A stretch of DNA of 64,000 nucleotides, taken from the NCBI RefSeq assembly GCF_030269545.1, contig NZ_BSTN01000021.1, positions 42,742 through 106,741 on the forward strand. Reading direction: 5' to 3'. Made by a program: the position numbers and the translations under genes. This stretch comes from Actinomadura sp. NBRC 104425 (GTDB taxonomy: Bacteria; Actinomycetota; Actinomycetes; Streptosporangiales; Streptosporangiaceae). Positions 1 to 7,911 of this stretch are shown one piece after another. The notes below the pieces were generated by a model. It did no database searches and was not told where the DNA came from. It was given only the letters and a program-made list of their open reading frames with translations. Position 1 is the first letter of the stretch. Each line of letters starts with the position of its first letter.

Positions 1-913
1 TGCCGGGCCGGTAGCCGACCAGGAGCGACAGCGCGTCCGGGATGCGGAGGGCGTACCGCATCTCCCCGTCCAGGTAGAGGCCGCCCACGGACAGCGGGAC
101 GTGCGAGCCGGTCTCGTTGAGCCCTTCGATGGCGGCGAGCTTGGCGGGCTGGCGGTCGGCGAGCAGCCGGGCCAGGCCGTCCCCGACCGCGATTTGGAAC
201 GGCGTGACGACCGCCGCCACCGTGAACGGCAGCAGCAACCCGATGCGGTGGTAGCGGTCGCGGCGGCCGCGCAGCATCCCCGCGGCGTACACGGCGGCGA
301 TGCCGAAGCCGGCGACCATGAATGCGGCAAGGATCATGTGGACGGTCTGCCAGGGCGTGGCCGGGTTGAACATCGCCGCCCAGGGGCGCACGCCGGTGAC
401 CTTGCCGTCCGCCAGGTCGAACCCGCGCGGCTGGTTCATCCAGGCGTTGGCGCTGACGACGAAGAACGCCGACGCGATCCCGGCGATGCACACCGGCAGC
501 CCGGTCAGCAGGTGCACGCGGGGCGGCAGCCGGTCCCAGGCGTACAGGTAGATGCCCAGGAAGATGGCCTCGACGAAGAAGGCGAACCCCTCCAGCGCGA
601 ACGGCAGTCCGAGCACCTGCCCGTAGGTCGCCATCAGCCCGGGCCACAGCAGGCCCATCTCGAACGACAGGATCGTGCCGGACACCGCGCCGACGGCGAA
701 CAGCACGCCCATCGCCTTGGCCCAGCGGTGCGCGATCCGCTGGTACGCCTCGTCGCCGGTGCGGATGCCGCGCCAATGCGCGAAGACCGTCAGCGCCGGC
801 ATGCCCACGCCGAAGCAGGCGAGGATGATGTGCCAGCCGAGGGATACCCCCATCTGCGTCCGCGCCGCCACCAGATCGGCCGGCGTCGCGGCGTCGGCCG
901 CCAGCACTCCCAT
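1..913 (-). CDS. cydA: Cytochrome bd ubiquinol oxidase subunit I (3' end outside window)
   Basis: This is the N-terminal ~304 residues of the quinol-oxidising subunit of cytochrome bd, a membrane terminal oxidase. Reading the minus strand from ATG at 913 gives MGVLAADAATPADLVAARTQ, then GVSLGWHIILA, which carries the conserved N-terminal haem-ligand His, followed by several hydrophobic helices. The family hallmark GDGLARLLADRQPAKLAAIEG-like segment (Gly-Asp, Gln-Pro, Lys, Glu-Gly) is also present. The ribosome site GAGGAGGGCGC lies directly before the ATG. The reading frame runs off the left edge; cydB would be expected beyond it. Family assignment is firm. Confidence 0.95.
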   Translation of the reverse strand, partial: MGVLAADAATPADLVAARTQMGVSLGWHIILACFGVGMPALTVFAHWRGIRTGDEAYQRIAHRWAKAMGVLFAVGAVSGTILSFEMGLLWPGLMATYGQVLGLPFALEGFAFFVEAIFLGIYLYAWDRLPPRVHLLTGLPVCIAGIASAFFVVSANAWMNQPRGFDLADGKVTGVRPWAAMFNPATPWQTVHMILAAFMVAGFGIAAVYAAGMLRGRRDRYHRIGLLLPFTVAAVVTPFQIAVGDGLARLLADRQPAKLAAIEGLNETGSHVPLSVGGLYLDGEMRYALRIPDALSLLVGYRPG

Positions 914-1499
914 GCGCCCTCCTCGGCGGTGACCGCTCCGGTTCGTGCCCCCCCCTTTCATCACCGCGATCGGCGGGTTCACTCGCCCGGTTCGCTCCGG
1001 CGTCCGGCCGCAGCGCCCGTATCACTGGACGGCAGTCGGCGGGCTCGCCACGACCACCGGCACGCTCGTCCTTCGACCGGCGGCGTCAGCCGCGTGATCC
1101 AGCTCACCTGTTCCAACCTGCCGGCGCCTCCCGCCCGTGACCGGGTGGAGGGCAGCGGACGGGTCGATGCGGCGGTCGCCGCGGACAGGGGCGGGCAGGC
1201 GCGGCTGGGCGTTCCGGTGCCCGCGAAGGCGGGTGTCCTTGGTCACAATTGCGGATCTGTGTGACGGCGGGACGAGTGCTCGCGGTGGAATTTGCCGCTC
1301 CCCACCCCGCCTCTCCGGTGGTTTCCCGCCATGTGTGTTCTCGGTGTGATTGCTGTGAACGGTGTGGTCGGCGGACCGGGGACGGACAAGCAAAGATCGT
1401 TTTTAGATTTTACCTTTGCAGGTTTGCGAGTTCTTTGCCTCATCTCCTATGGTCCGTGGTACTCCGCCGTCCGGGCACCGTTCTGCGCACCGGTCGGTG
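914..1499. other. Intergenic region between cydA and the riboswitch
   Basis: No convincing gene is seen; open frames here are short and lack coding character. A strikingly AT-rich stretch at about 1390-1450 stands out from the GC-rich background. It contains a possible promoter for the riboswitch transcript: TTGCGA at 1424-1429 and TATGGT at 1448-1453, spaced 18 nt. The promoter is a by-eye inference. Confidence 0.4.
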
Positions 1500-1632
1500 G
1501 GGCGCCTAATCCCATGGCGCCGGTCGCCTGGGAACCGGGGACCCAACAGTTCTTCGGGGTGAATCCGCGCGCAGCCGCGGTAGGGCCGCTCCTTGGTCCG
1601 AACCCGTCAGCTAACCCGGTCGGCAGTCAAGG
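1500..1632 (+). ncRNA. c-di-AMP riboswitch (ydaO/yuaA class)
   Basis: The segment carries the ordered signature blocks of the ydaO/yuaA aptamer: a GCCTAATCCC block at about 1504, GGGAACCGGGGACCCA at about 1530-1545, GGGGTGAATCCGCG at about 1556-1569, CGGTAGGGCC at about 1578, and the highly conserved GTCCGAACCCGTCAGCTAAC at 1597-1616, ending in CGGTCGGCGT-like sequence. In actinobacteria this class commonly sits in front of cell-wall hydrolase genes and senses c-di-AMP. The next long gene is an N-acetylmuramoyl-L-alanine amidase. An expression platform is not obvious by eye. Confidence 0.92.
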
Positions 1633-1644
1633 AGAGGAGAGAAC

Positions 1645-1722
1645 ATGAAGGAGCCTCCCCGGCTCGGCCCCGCCATCTCCGCGGCGCGCCGCAACCGCCT
1701 CATGAAGATGCCAACGCCCTGA
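1645..1722 (+). CDS. Possible 25-residue leader peptide downstream of the riboswitch
   Basis: An ATG at 1645 follows an unusually strong ribosome site (AAGGAGAGGAGAGAAC) 12 nt after the riboswitch and opens a 25-codon frame starting MKEPPRLGPAISAARRNRL and ending TGA at 1720-1722. The peptide is basic with no recognisable domain. It could be a leader peptide, a small protein, or the stub of a former riboswitch-controlled gene whose remainder was lost, because the amidase starts only 250 nt further on with its own ribosome site. Position and RBS are observed; function is unknown. Confidence 0.4.
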   Translation: MKEPPRLGPAISAARRNRLMKMPTP

Positions 1723-1971
1723 TAGACGGGGCGGCCACGCCCTGAGCCCGGCCGCCTGTGCCTCCCGGCCACGCTGCCCTCCGCGGCGGTCTCCCCCTCG
1801 CCGGCCCCGGCTCTTCGACACTTTTCCGCCACTGGCGATACGAGCCGTTTCACACGCGGCTCGACATTTACGGCGCAGCCTCACGCCTCTTTTCCCGCGT
1901 GTTCTTCACCGCCTGCTCTCTTTCGGCTGCCCGCATTTCTCCAGAGCAGTTTCCCGGAAGGAAATACCCCC

Positions 1972-2775
1972 ATGAATCCGAACGCCGAGCACCGCCGTGA
2001 CGATCCCTGGCCCGCCGAGCTGCCGCGCCGCTCGGTACTGCTGGGCGGCGGAGTCCTGCTGGGGAGCGCGGCGCTCGGCGTCGCCGCGGCACTGGGCCCG
2101 TCGGGCGAACACGAGGTGGCGAACGCCTCGAACGCCACCGACGCCACCGACGCCACCGGAATGGCGCAGGCCGCCCGGCCCGACAAGCCCCGGACGTCCC
2201 GGAAATCGCGTAAACCGGGCGCCGGCGCCCCGTTGATCCACTCGACCGCCGACTGGGGAGCGCGCACCCCCTACCGGCGGGCGACCGTGCTGTCCCGCGC
2301 ACCCGAGTACATCGTGGTGCACCACACGTGCACCCCCAATGTCAGCGACTACTCGCTGCAGCAGGGCTACCGGCTCGCGCGTTCCATCCAGGGCGCGCAC
2401 ATGGGACAGGGATGGGGTGACACCGGCCAGCACTTCACCGTCAGCCGGGGCGGTCACATCATGGAGGGCCGCAAGGGCAGCCTCTCCGCCGCCCGCAGGG
2501 GCCGGATGGTGATCGGCACGCACGTCGCCGGCGCCAACGGCTACACCGTCGGCATCGAATGCGAGGGCACCTACAACTCGGTCCTGCCGCCCCGCCGCCT
2601 GCTGGACTCGCTCACCGAGCTGATCGCCTGGCTGTGCCGCCAGTACGACCTCGACCCGATGAACGCGATCGTCCCGCACATGAAGTTCAACGACACCGAC
2701 TGCTGCGGCTACGAGTTCGCCCCGACCCTGCCGCGCCTGCGCAAGCGAGTCGCCGCCGCCCTCCGCTCCGCCTGA
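1972..2775 (+). CDS. Tat-exported N-acetylmuramoyl-L-alanine amidase (Amidase_2/PGRP family)
   Basis: This 267-residue protein is predicted to cleave the MurNAc-L-Ala bond of peptidoglycan outside the cell. The N-terminus has PRRSVLLGGG followed by a hydrophobic stretch, a twin-arginine-like signal. A low-complexity Ala/Asn/Thr linker follows (about residues 45-80), then an amidase_2/PGRP-like fold. Candidate zinc ligands are the His of VVHHT, the His of VPHMKF and the Cys of TDCCG. The start is supported by CCCGGAAGGAAATACCCCC before the ATG. A c-di-AMP riboswitch lies upstream, fitting control of wall turnover by c-di-AMP, although 340 nt and a small frame separate them. Confidence 0.88.
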   Translation: MNPNAEHRRDDPWPAELPRRSVLLGGGVLLGSAALGVAAALGPSGEHEVANASNATDATDATGMAQAARPDKPRTSRKSRKPGAGAPLIHSTADWGARTPYRRATVLSRAPEYIVVHHTCTPNVSDYSLQQGYRLARSIQGAHMGQGWGDTGQHFTVSRGGHIMEGRKGSLSAARRGRMVIGTHVAGANGYTVGIECEGTYNSVLPPRRLLDSLTELIAWLCRQYDLDPMNAIVPHMKFNDTDCCGYEFAPTLPRLRKRVAAALRSA

Positions 2776-2970
2776 CATCCAAGGGACGCGAGCGCCATTG
2801 GCCGCAGCCACCCCCGCTGAAGACCGTGGCCAACACCACCACCAGCGGTCACGACGGGGAGCGCGGTTTGACGCCCACAGGTCATGGCGTCCGGGGGCCG
2901 CGGTGACGCGCCGAGGCGGGTGATAGGGGCGTCTTCGGCCGACCGAACCGGAGCGCCCGGCCCAACGGGG

Positions 2971-3320
2971 GACGAGCTGCTGGGCGTGTACACCGTCCGC
3001 AACAACGTGTTCAACATGTTCCTGGTGACGGGCTCGGCGTGCCGGGCTACCTGATGAAGAAGGTCGGCTGCGAACCCGGCCCGCTGGTGCTGGCGTTCGT
3101 GCTCGGCGGCTTCCTGGAACCGGCCTTCCGCCGCGCGATGCGCACCTTCGAGGGCGACCTCACGGGCGTCCTCACCCAGCCCATCGCCACCACCCTGCTC
3201 GGCGCGATCGTCGTCCTCGCCCTGGCCCCGACGGCGGTGCAGGTCCTGACCCGCCGCCGCAAGGCCGCCCCCTCCCCCGAGAAGAACCCCGCTCTCGTCT
3301 TAGGCGGACCGCCCGGGCGG
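2971..3320 (+). pseudogene. Remnant of a TctA-family tricarboxylate transporter permease
   Basis: Only the C-terminal ~100 residues of a TctA (tripartite tricarboxylate transporter large permease) remain. The first part reads GVYTVRNNVFNMFLVTG in one frame; the continuation GVPGYLMKKVGCEPGPLVLA is in another frame. A one-base deletion at about 3031-3034 (GGC TTC GGC expected, GGC TC GGC seen) explains the switch. The following GGFLEPAFRRAMRT and ITLLGAI-like hydrophobic stretch match the TctA C-terminus. The N-terminal ~400 residues are absent upstream. No tctB or tctC neighbour is present, so this is a dead fragment; the right boundary is approximate. Confidence 0.75.
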
Positions 3321-3427
3321 GACGAGCAGGGCGGCAGGCCGGCGATTGACCTGTGCCGGATGGACGGCATAGGTCACCGGCCTGCCGTGCATCCTGCGCC
3401 ATACCGGCTTCTGGCATCCTTTGCCGC

Positions 3428-4195
3428 ATGTCCCTGTCGTACCTGCCCGACTCGGCGCACCCACGGGTGGCGGTCGATCCGACCGTCCCCGCCGAGGACC
3501 GGCGGGCCCTTCGCGAGCACCAGGACGTGCTGACACCGGCCTCGAGCCCCGTGCCCGGGCGGCTGCAGGTGCTGATCGGCGGTTCCGTCGTCCGTCTCAT
3601 CCGCAGATACCACGGCCGCTACATCGTGGCGGCCGACCTCGACCCGGACGCGAAGATTCTGCTGTGCCGGGCGCAGGAGGCGATCGACACGGTGCTGCAA
3701 TCCGAGGTGAACAGGGCCGGGCTGCTCGACGGCATGGACAACGCGCTCACCCTCCCCGCCGAGGAGTGGGAGATCGCCCAGACGCTCATGACCCACTCGC
3801 GGATGCGGGAGGAGCAGCGGCGGCTCCGCGAGTCCGACCTGACACCGCTGGAGAAGTCCCGGTTCGCCCCGCAGCGTGAGGCCCTGCGCCGTTCCGTGGC
3901 GGCGGTGACCGAACGGATCGAGGCCCTAGAGGAGTACGCGGCGCATACGGCGGCGGCCGACGACGCCTACCGGCGGCAGCGGCGCCGGGCCATGCCGCCG
4001 CCCGACCACAGCGCGCAGATCCTCGAGCTGGAACGGCGCAACGAGGCCTACGAGGAGCTGCTCGCCCGCACCGCCGCACACGAACTGGCGGCCGAGCGGA
4101 TCGAGGAACTGGCCGAGGACGCCGCGGAGGTCGAGTCCGCCCTGCGCCGGGCGGGCGACGCGGCCAGGCGCGTCGGTGGCCCGTCCGCACCCTGA
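3428..4195 (+). CDS. Uncharacterised coiled-coil protein
   Basis: This 255-residue soluble protein starts MSLSYLPDSAHPRVAV. I do not recognise a named family. The first ~130 residues look globular; residues about 130-245 are rich in Glu, Arg and Ala with long charged helices (for example LTPLEKSRFAPQREALRR and EELAEDAAEVESALRRAGDA), suggesting a coiled coil. There is no signal peptide or membrane segment. The ATG at 3428 was preferred to upstream in-frame codons because sequence before it is not protein-like; no strong ribosome site is visible, so a leaderless transcript is possible. Actinobacterial hypothetical protein, function unknown. Confidence 0.65.
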   Translation: MSLSYLPDSAHPRVAVDPTVPAEDRRALREHQDVLTPASSPVPGRLQVLIGGSVVRLIRRYHGRYIVAADLDPDAKILLCRAQEAIDTVLQSEVNRAGLLDGMDNALTLPAEEWEIAQTLMTHSRMREEQRRLRESDLTPLEKSRFAPQREALRRSVAAVTERIEALEEYAAHTAAADDAYRRQRRRAMPPPDHSAQILELERRNEAYEELLARTAAHELAAERIEELAEDAAEVESALRRAGDAARRVGGPSAP

Positions 4196-4246
4196 CTTCG
4201 CGCGTTCCGGCGCGGTGTCCGCCGCGGAGGCGGATGATGGGACGGG

Positions 4247-4957
4247 ATGGACGAGCGAGCGGTCGAGGGCCTCTACGCGGCCTTCGCGGACGTGCCGCGG
4301 CCGAGGGCCGTGGCGGGGTGTCCGTGCTGCGTCGCGCCGGACGAGGACAGGGCGCTGCTCGCCCGGCCGCTGCGGGAGCTCGGCGCGGCCGATCTGCGCA
4401 GGTACGCGGCCAAGGCGATGACCACGTGGGGGGCGGAAGAGGAATTCCGCTACTTCGCGCCCCGCCTGCTCGAACTGGCCGCCGACGACGCCTTCGTCTG
4501 GCCCAGCGTGGAGATCGTGTTCGGCAAGCTCGGCATGGTCCCGTGGACGCAGTGGCCGCAGCGTGCGGCCCTCGAAGAGTTCCTGGCCGCGTTCTGGGCG
4601 CGGACGCTGGCGAGCCACCCGTCCCGTCCGGACGCCGGCACCGCGCTGTGCGCGCTGACCTTGGCCGTCTCCGACGTCGCCCCCTACCTGAGCGGGTGGG
4701 AGCGGCTCGACACCGGCGCGGCCGTCCGCCAGCTGCACGACTTCACCGCCGACGGGCTCCGGTGGCGCGGCGGGCGGGTGCGGCTGACCAACGCCGAGTG
4801 GGACACCAACGTCCCGGCGTACCGCCAGGTCGTGGCATGGCTCACCGAGGGCCCCGCCCTGCGCGCCGTGCAGGCGGCCTTCGAGCGGCTCGACGACGAG
4901 CCGACGCTCGAACTGCTCCTGGAGATCGAGTACTCGCTACCGTCCCCCGCCGGCTGA
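4247..4957 (+). CDS. Uncharacterised protein with N-terminal CPCC motif
   Basis: This 236-residue protein has no signal or membrane segment. Near the N-terminus it carries GCPCCVAPDEDR (about residues 24-35), a paired-cysteine motif that could bind metal or be redox active, followed by LRELGAADLRRYAAKAMTTWG and an aromatic-rich helical body (WPSVEIVFGKLGMVPW). The pattern matches a widespread actinobacterial hypothetical family I cannot name. It follows the coiled-coil gene by about 50 nt on the same strand and may be co-transcribed. A GGATG start context is seen; the ribosome site is weak. Confidence 0.65.
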   Translation: MDERAVEGLYAAFADVPRPRAVAGCPCCVAPDEDRALLARPLRELGAADLRRYAAKAMTTWGAEEEFRYFAPRLLELAADDAFVWPSVEIVFGKLGMVPWTQWPQRAALEEFLAAFWARTLASHPSRPDAGTALCALTLAVSDVAPYLSGWERLDTGAAVRQLHDFTADGLRWRGGRVRLTNAEWDTNVPAYRQVVAWLTEGPALRAVQAAFERLDDEPTLELLLEIEYSLPSPAG

Positions 4958-4988
4958 ACGGCGCGCCTCGGCGGCTCACGGCACCGGT

Positions 4989-5666
4989 TCAGCGCAGGAG
5001 GGAACCGAGCCGGGCGGCGGCGTCCACCACCAGGCGTCCCAGCGCGTCCTCGTCGGGCGCCTCGAACAGGGACAGGCCGATGCTGGTCTGCGGGTTGGCG
5101 CCGGGCACGACCGCGGAGATCCCGATGATGGACGCGGCGATCTCGCCGAAGGAGACGGCGAAGCCCCGGCGGCGGGCCAGGGCGACCTCCTGGCGTTCGC
5201 CGGGGACGGGAGGGCGCGCGGCCAGCATCGCCAGCCCGGCCGAGCCGCGGTCGATCGGATCGAGCTGGCCGGGCCGGAACGCGACGTGCATCCGGGCGCG
5301 CCGCGGCTCCACGATCATCAGCATCCGCACCCGGTCGTCGCTCTCCCGCACGACCAGATGGGCGGTCGCGCCGCTGGCGTCGGTCAGCTCCTCCAGCACC
5401 GGCCGGGCGAGGGTGCGCAGGTCCTGCTCGACCGGCTCGGCCAGGCGGACCAGGCCGGCGCCGAGCGAGATGCGCTTGAACCGGTCGCGGCGGCACAGGT
5501 GGTGGGCCTCCAGGGTCCGGACGAGCCGGTGCGCCACGGTGCGGTGCACGCCGACGGCCTCGGCGATCTCGCTGAGCGTCAGCCCGCGGGGGTGGTCGGC
5601 GAGCAGCTCCAGGATCTGCAGCCCGTTGTGCAGCGTCTTGGACATCCCGGAATCGACCGCTGACAT
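4989..5666 (-). CDS. IclR-family transcriptional regulator
   Basis: This 225-residue regulator has an N-terminal winged helix-turn-helix (NGLQILELLADHPRGLTLSE, then VGVHRTVAHRLVRTLE) and a C-terminal IclR effector-binding domain (LARPVLEELTDASGATAHLV, and RRRGFAVSFGEIAASIIGIS). ATG at 5666 is chosen because AAGAGGAG lies 4-5 nt upstream; an in-frame start 33 nt earlier lacks such a site. It is divergent from the SnoaL/SDR/SDR/flavoprotein/MFS operon, and a palindromic operator lies between them, so it most likely controls that operon in response to a substrate or intermediate. Confidence 0.9.
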   Translation of the reverse strand: MSAVDSGMSKTLHNGLQILELLADHPRGLTLSEIAEAVGVHRTVAHRLVRTLEAHHLCRRDRFKRISLGAGLVRLAEPVEQDLRTLARPVLEELTDASGATAHLVVRESDDRVRMLMIVEPRRARMHVAFRPGQLDPIDRGSAGLAMLAARPPVPGERQEVALARRRGFAVSFGEIAASIIGISAVVPGANPQTSIGLSLFEAPDEDALGRLVVDAAARLGSLLR

Positions 5667-5714
5667 GGCGCTCCTCTTGACGACTGTGAAGGGGGTCACT
5701 TACCGTGTCCGCAC

Positions 5715-5741
5715 ATCGCACTATGCGTGCGATAATCGCAC
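5715..5741. promoter_or_regulatory. IclR-type operator with three half-sites
   Basis: The half-sites ATCGCAC (5715-5721), GTGCGAT (5727-5733) and ATCGCAC (5735-5741) form a perfect 15-bp palindrome centred on A5734, plus a second inverted pair with a 5-nt spacer. It sits in the divergent gap 49 nt from the regulator start and 53 nt from the operon start. Binding by the adjacent IclR protein is inferred. Confidence 0.7.
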
Positions 5742-5793
5742 ACTACCGGACGGGGCACCACAGCACCAGGGGCGGCCCCGGGAGGGGCAGGGT

Positions 5794-6285
5794 ATGCCGG
5801 CGGATGACATCGCCGCCGACACGCTGCTGGGCATCCAGCGGCTGTACGGGGCGCAGAGCCATCTGATCGACGAGGGCAGGGCGGCCGAGTGGGCGGCGAC
5901 GTTCACCGCCGACGGCGAGTTCCGCTCGCCGTCCTATCCGCGGCCGGCGACCGGCACGCGGGAGCTGACGGCCTTCGCCGAACGCTTCCACGCCTCCGCC
6001 CGCGCCGCGGGGCTGGTGACCCGCCACGTCCTCACGAACCTATGGGTGGAGTCGGCCGACGACCACCGGGCCCGGGTCCGCGCCTATCTGCAGATCGTCA
6101 GCACCCCGGCGGGCGGCCCGTCCCGGCTGGAGCGGATGACCGTCGTCACCGACGACCTGGTGCGGGACGGCGGGCGCTGGCTGGTCCGGCGCCGCGCCGT
6201 CCACCGCGACGACGCCCCGCGCGACGGCGCGCGCGGCGGTCCCGCCCGGCGAGAACACGACGAACACGACGAGGAGAACGCATGA
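5794..6285 (+). CDS. SnoaL-like / NTF2-fold protein
   Basis: This 163-residue protein has an NTF2-like cone fold: LLGIQRLYGAQSHLIDEGR, WAATFTADGEFRSPSYPRP, then LTRHV-type helix and strands ending RWLVRRRAVHRDDAPR. SnoaL-like proteins include cyclases, isomerases, dehydratases and small subunits of ring-hydroxylating enzymes, so no reaction is assigned. The ATG at 5794 follows GGGAGGGGCAGGGT. Its stop overlaps the next start (ATGA). As first gene of the IclR-controlled operon it may process the cyclic substrate handled by the following oxidoreductases. The C-terminal tail is rich in Arg, Asp and Glu. Confidence 0.8.
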   Translation: MPADDIAADTLLGIQRLYGAQSHLIDEGRAAEWAATFTADGEFRSPSYPRPATGTRELTAFAERFHASARAAGLVTRHVLTNLWVESADDHRARVRAYLQIVSTPAGGPSRLERMTVVTDDLVRDGGRWLVRRRAVHRDDAPRDGARGGPARREHDEHDEENA

Positions 6286-7118
6286 CCGAGCCGGTGGGCC
6301 GGGTCCAGAACGCCCCGATGACCGCGCAGTACCCCGAGTTCCCGGGCAAGGCGGCCGTGATCACCGGCGCCGCCCGCGGGATGGGGGCGCGGTTCGCCAC
6401 CGCGCTCGCGGCGCGCGGGGTGCACGTCGTGGGCGCCGACATCGACGAGGCGGCGATGGCGGCGACCGCCGAGCAGATCGGCAAGGAGATCGGCGAGGGG
6501 ATCGGCAAGGACGGCGCCGGGGAGCCGGAGCCCGGCCGGGTCGTCGCCGCGCGGGTCGACGTCACCAGGCCCGAGGACCACGAGACCGTGGCGCGGCTGG
6601 CCCTGGAGCGGTTCGGCCGCCTGGACTTCTGGGTCAACAACGCGGGCGTCTTCCCGTACGCGGCGGCCGAGGAGATCCCGTCCGAGCAGATCGGCGCGAC
6701 GCTGTCGGTCAACGTCGAGGGCGTCCTGTACGGCGCGCAGGCCGCGGCGCGGCACATGTCCCCCGGCGGCGCGATCGTCAACATGTCGTCGGTGTCGGCG
6801 GTGCGGGTGCGGCGGGGCCGCGCCGCGTACTGCGCGTCCAAGGCGGCGGTGGCGCACCTGACCGAGTCCCTCGCCGTGGAGTTCGGTGACAAGGGCATCC
6901 GTGTCAACGCGATCGCGCCGGGCTACATCGACACCGACATGACCCGCTGGGTGAAGGAGGACCCGGACGCGCTGCGGCACGCACTGGACTCGGTGCCGCT
7001 GCACCGGCTGGGGTCCCCCGAGGAGGTCGTCGGGCCGCTGCTGTTCCTGCTGTCCGACAGCGCCCGCTACGTGACCGGACACAGCCTCGCGGTGGACGGC
7101 GGTTCCCGCCATGTCTGA
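6282..7118 (+). CDS. Short-chain dehydrogenase/reductase (first of a pair)
   Basis: This 278-residue classical SDR is expected to use NAD(P)(H) on an alcohol/ketone substrate. Visible are the cofactor motif TGAARGMG, NNAG, the catalytic Ser in NMSSVSAV, YCASK as YxxxK, and the C-terminal SLAVDGGS. A Gly/Glu/Lys-rich insertion (QIGKEIGEGIGKDGAGEPEP) between beta-3 and beta-4 is unusual and may be a small in-frame expansion. It overlaps the upstream SnoaL-like gene by 4 nt and the next SDR by 8 nt, indicating translational coupling. Confidence 0.88.
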   Translation: MTEPVGRVQNAPMTAQYPEFPGKAAVITGAARGMGARFATALAARGVHVVGADIDEAAMAATAEQIGKEIGEGIGKDGAGEPEPGRVVAARVDVTRPEDHETVARLALERFGRLDFWVNNAGVFPYAAAEEIPSEQIGATLSVNVEGVLYGAQAAARHMSPGGAIVNMSSVSAVRVRRGRAAYCASKAAVAHLTESLAVEFGDKGIRVNAIAPGYIDTDMTRWVKEDPDALRHALDSVPLHRLGSPEEVVGPLLFLLSDSARYVTGHSLAVDGGSRHV

Positions 7119-7911
7119 CACCGCGTCCACCGAGACCGTGCGCTACCCGTCGGTCGTGCTGGTCACCGGCGCGGCGGGCGGCATGGGCGCCGGGCACGCC
7201 CGGGCGCTGGCCGCGCGGGGCGTGCACGTGTGCGTCGCCGACGTGGCCGACACCGGTCCGATCGTCGCGGAGATCCGCGCGGCGGGCGGTTCGGCGAGCG
7301 GCCACGCGCTGGACGTCGCCGACCCCGCCGCGTGGGCGCGGGTCGTGGCGCAGATCCGCGACGCGCACGGCGAGCTGGGCGGCCTGGTCAACAACGCCGG
7401 GATCTCGCGGCGGCTGGAGTTCCTCGACACCTCCGACGAGATCTGGGAGCAGGTCATGCGCATCAACCTGTTCGGCCCCTTCTACGGGATGAAGGCCGTG
7501 GCGGAGCTGATGCGCGACTCGGGCGGCGGCTCGATCGTCAACATCTCCTCCATCGCCGGGCGGATCGGCTACTTCTCGCCCGCGTACTCCTCCAGCAAAT
7601 GGGGCCTGACCGGGCTGTCGAAATCGGCGGCCGGCGCCTTCGCCGAGTGGGGCATCCGCGTCAACTCCGTCCACCCGGGGCTGGTGGACACGCCGCTGCT
7701 GGACGGCGCCGACGCGTTCGTCGCCTCCGCCGTCGCCAGCATCCCCGCGGGGCGGACGGCCCGTCCCGAGGAGGTCACCGACGTCGTGCTCTACCTGCTG
7801 TCGGACCGTTCCACCTACCTGACCGGCGGCGAGGTCACGGTGGACGGCGGCCTGACCTCCAACGGCCTCTACCACCGCATCATCGCCGAATCGGGGGGTG
7901 CCCTGGCATGA
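7111..7911 (+). CDS. Short-chain dehydrogenase/reductase (second of the pair)
   Basis: This 266-residue SDR has TGAAGGMG, NNAG, the catalytic Ser in NISSIAG, YSSSK, and TVDGGLTSNG at the C-terminus. It resembles the preceding SDR only at family level, so the two probably catalyse different steps or act on different stereoisomers. It overlaps the preceding gene by 8 nt and the flavoprotein gene by 4 nt (ATGA). It is part of the IclR-controlled catabolic operon; the substrate cannot be read from sequence. Confidence 0.88.
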   Translation: MSDTASTETVRYPSVVLVTGAAGGMGAGHARALAARGVHVCVADVADTGPIVAEIRAAGGSASGHALDVADPAAWARVVAQIRDAHGELGGLVNNAGISRRLEFLDTSDEIWEQVMRINLFGPFYGMKAVAELMRDSGGGSIVNISSIAGRIGYFSPAYSSSKWGLTGLSKSAAGAFAEWGIRVNSVHPGLVDTPLLDGADAFVASAVASIPAGRTARPEEVTDVVLYLLSDRSTYLTGGEVTVDGGLTSNGLYHRIIAESGGALA

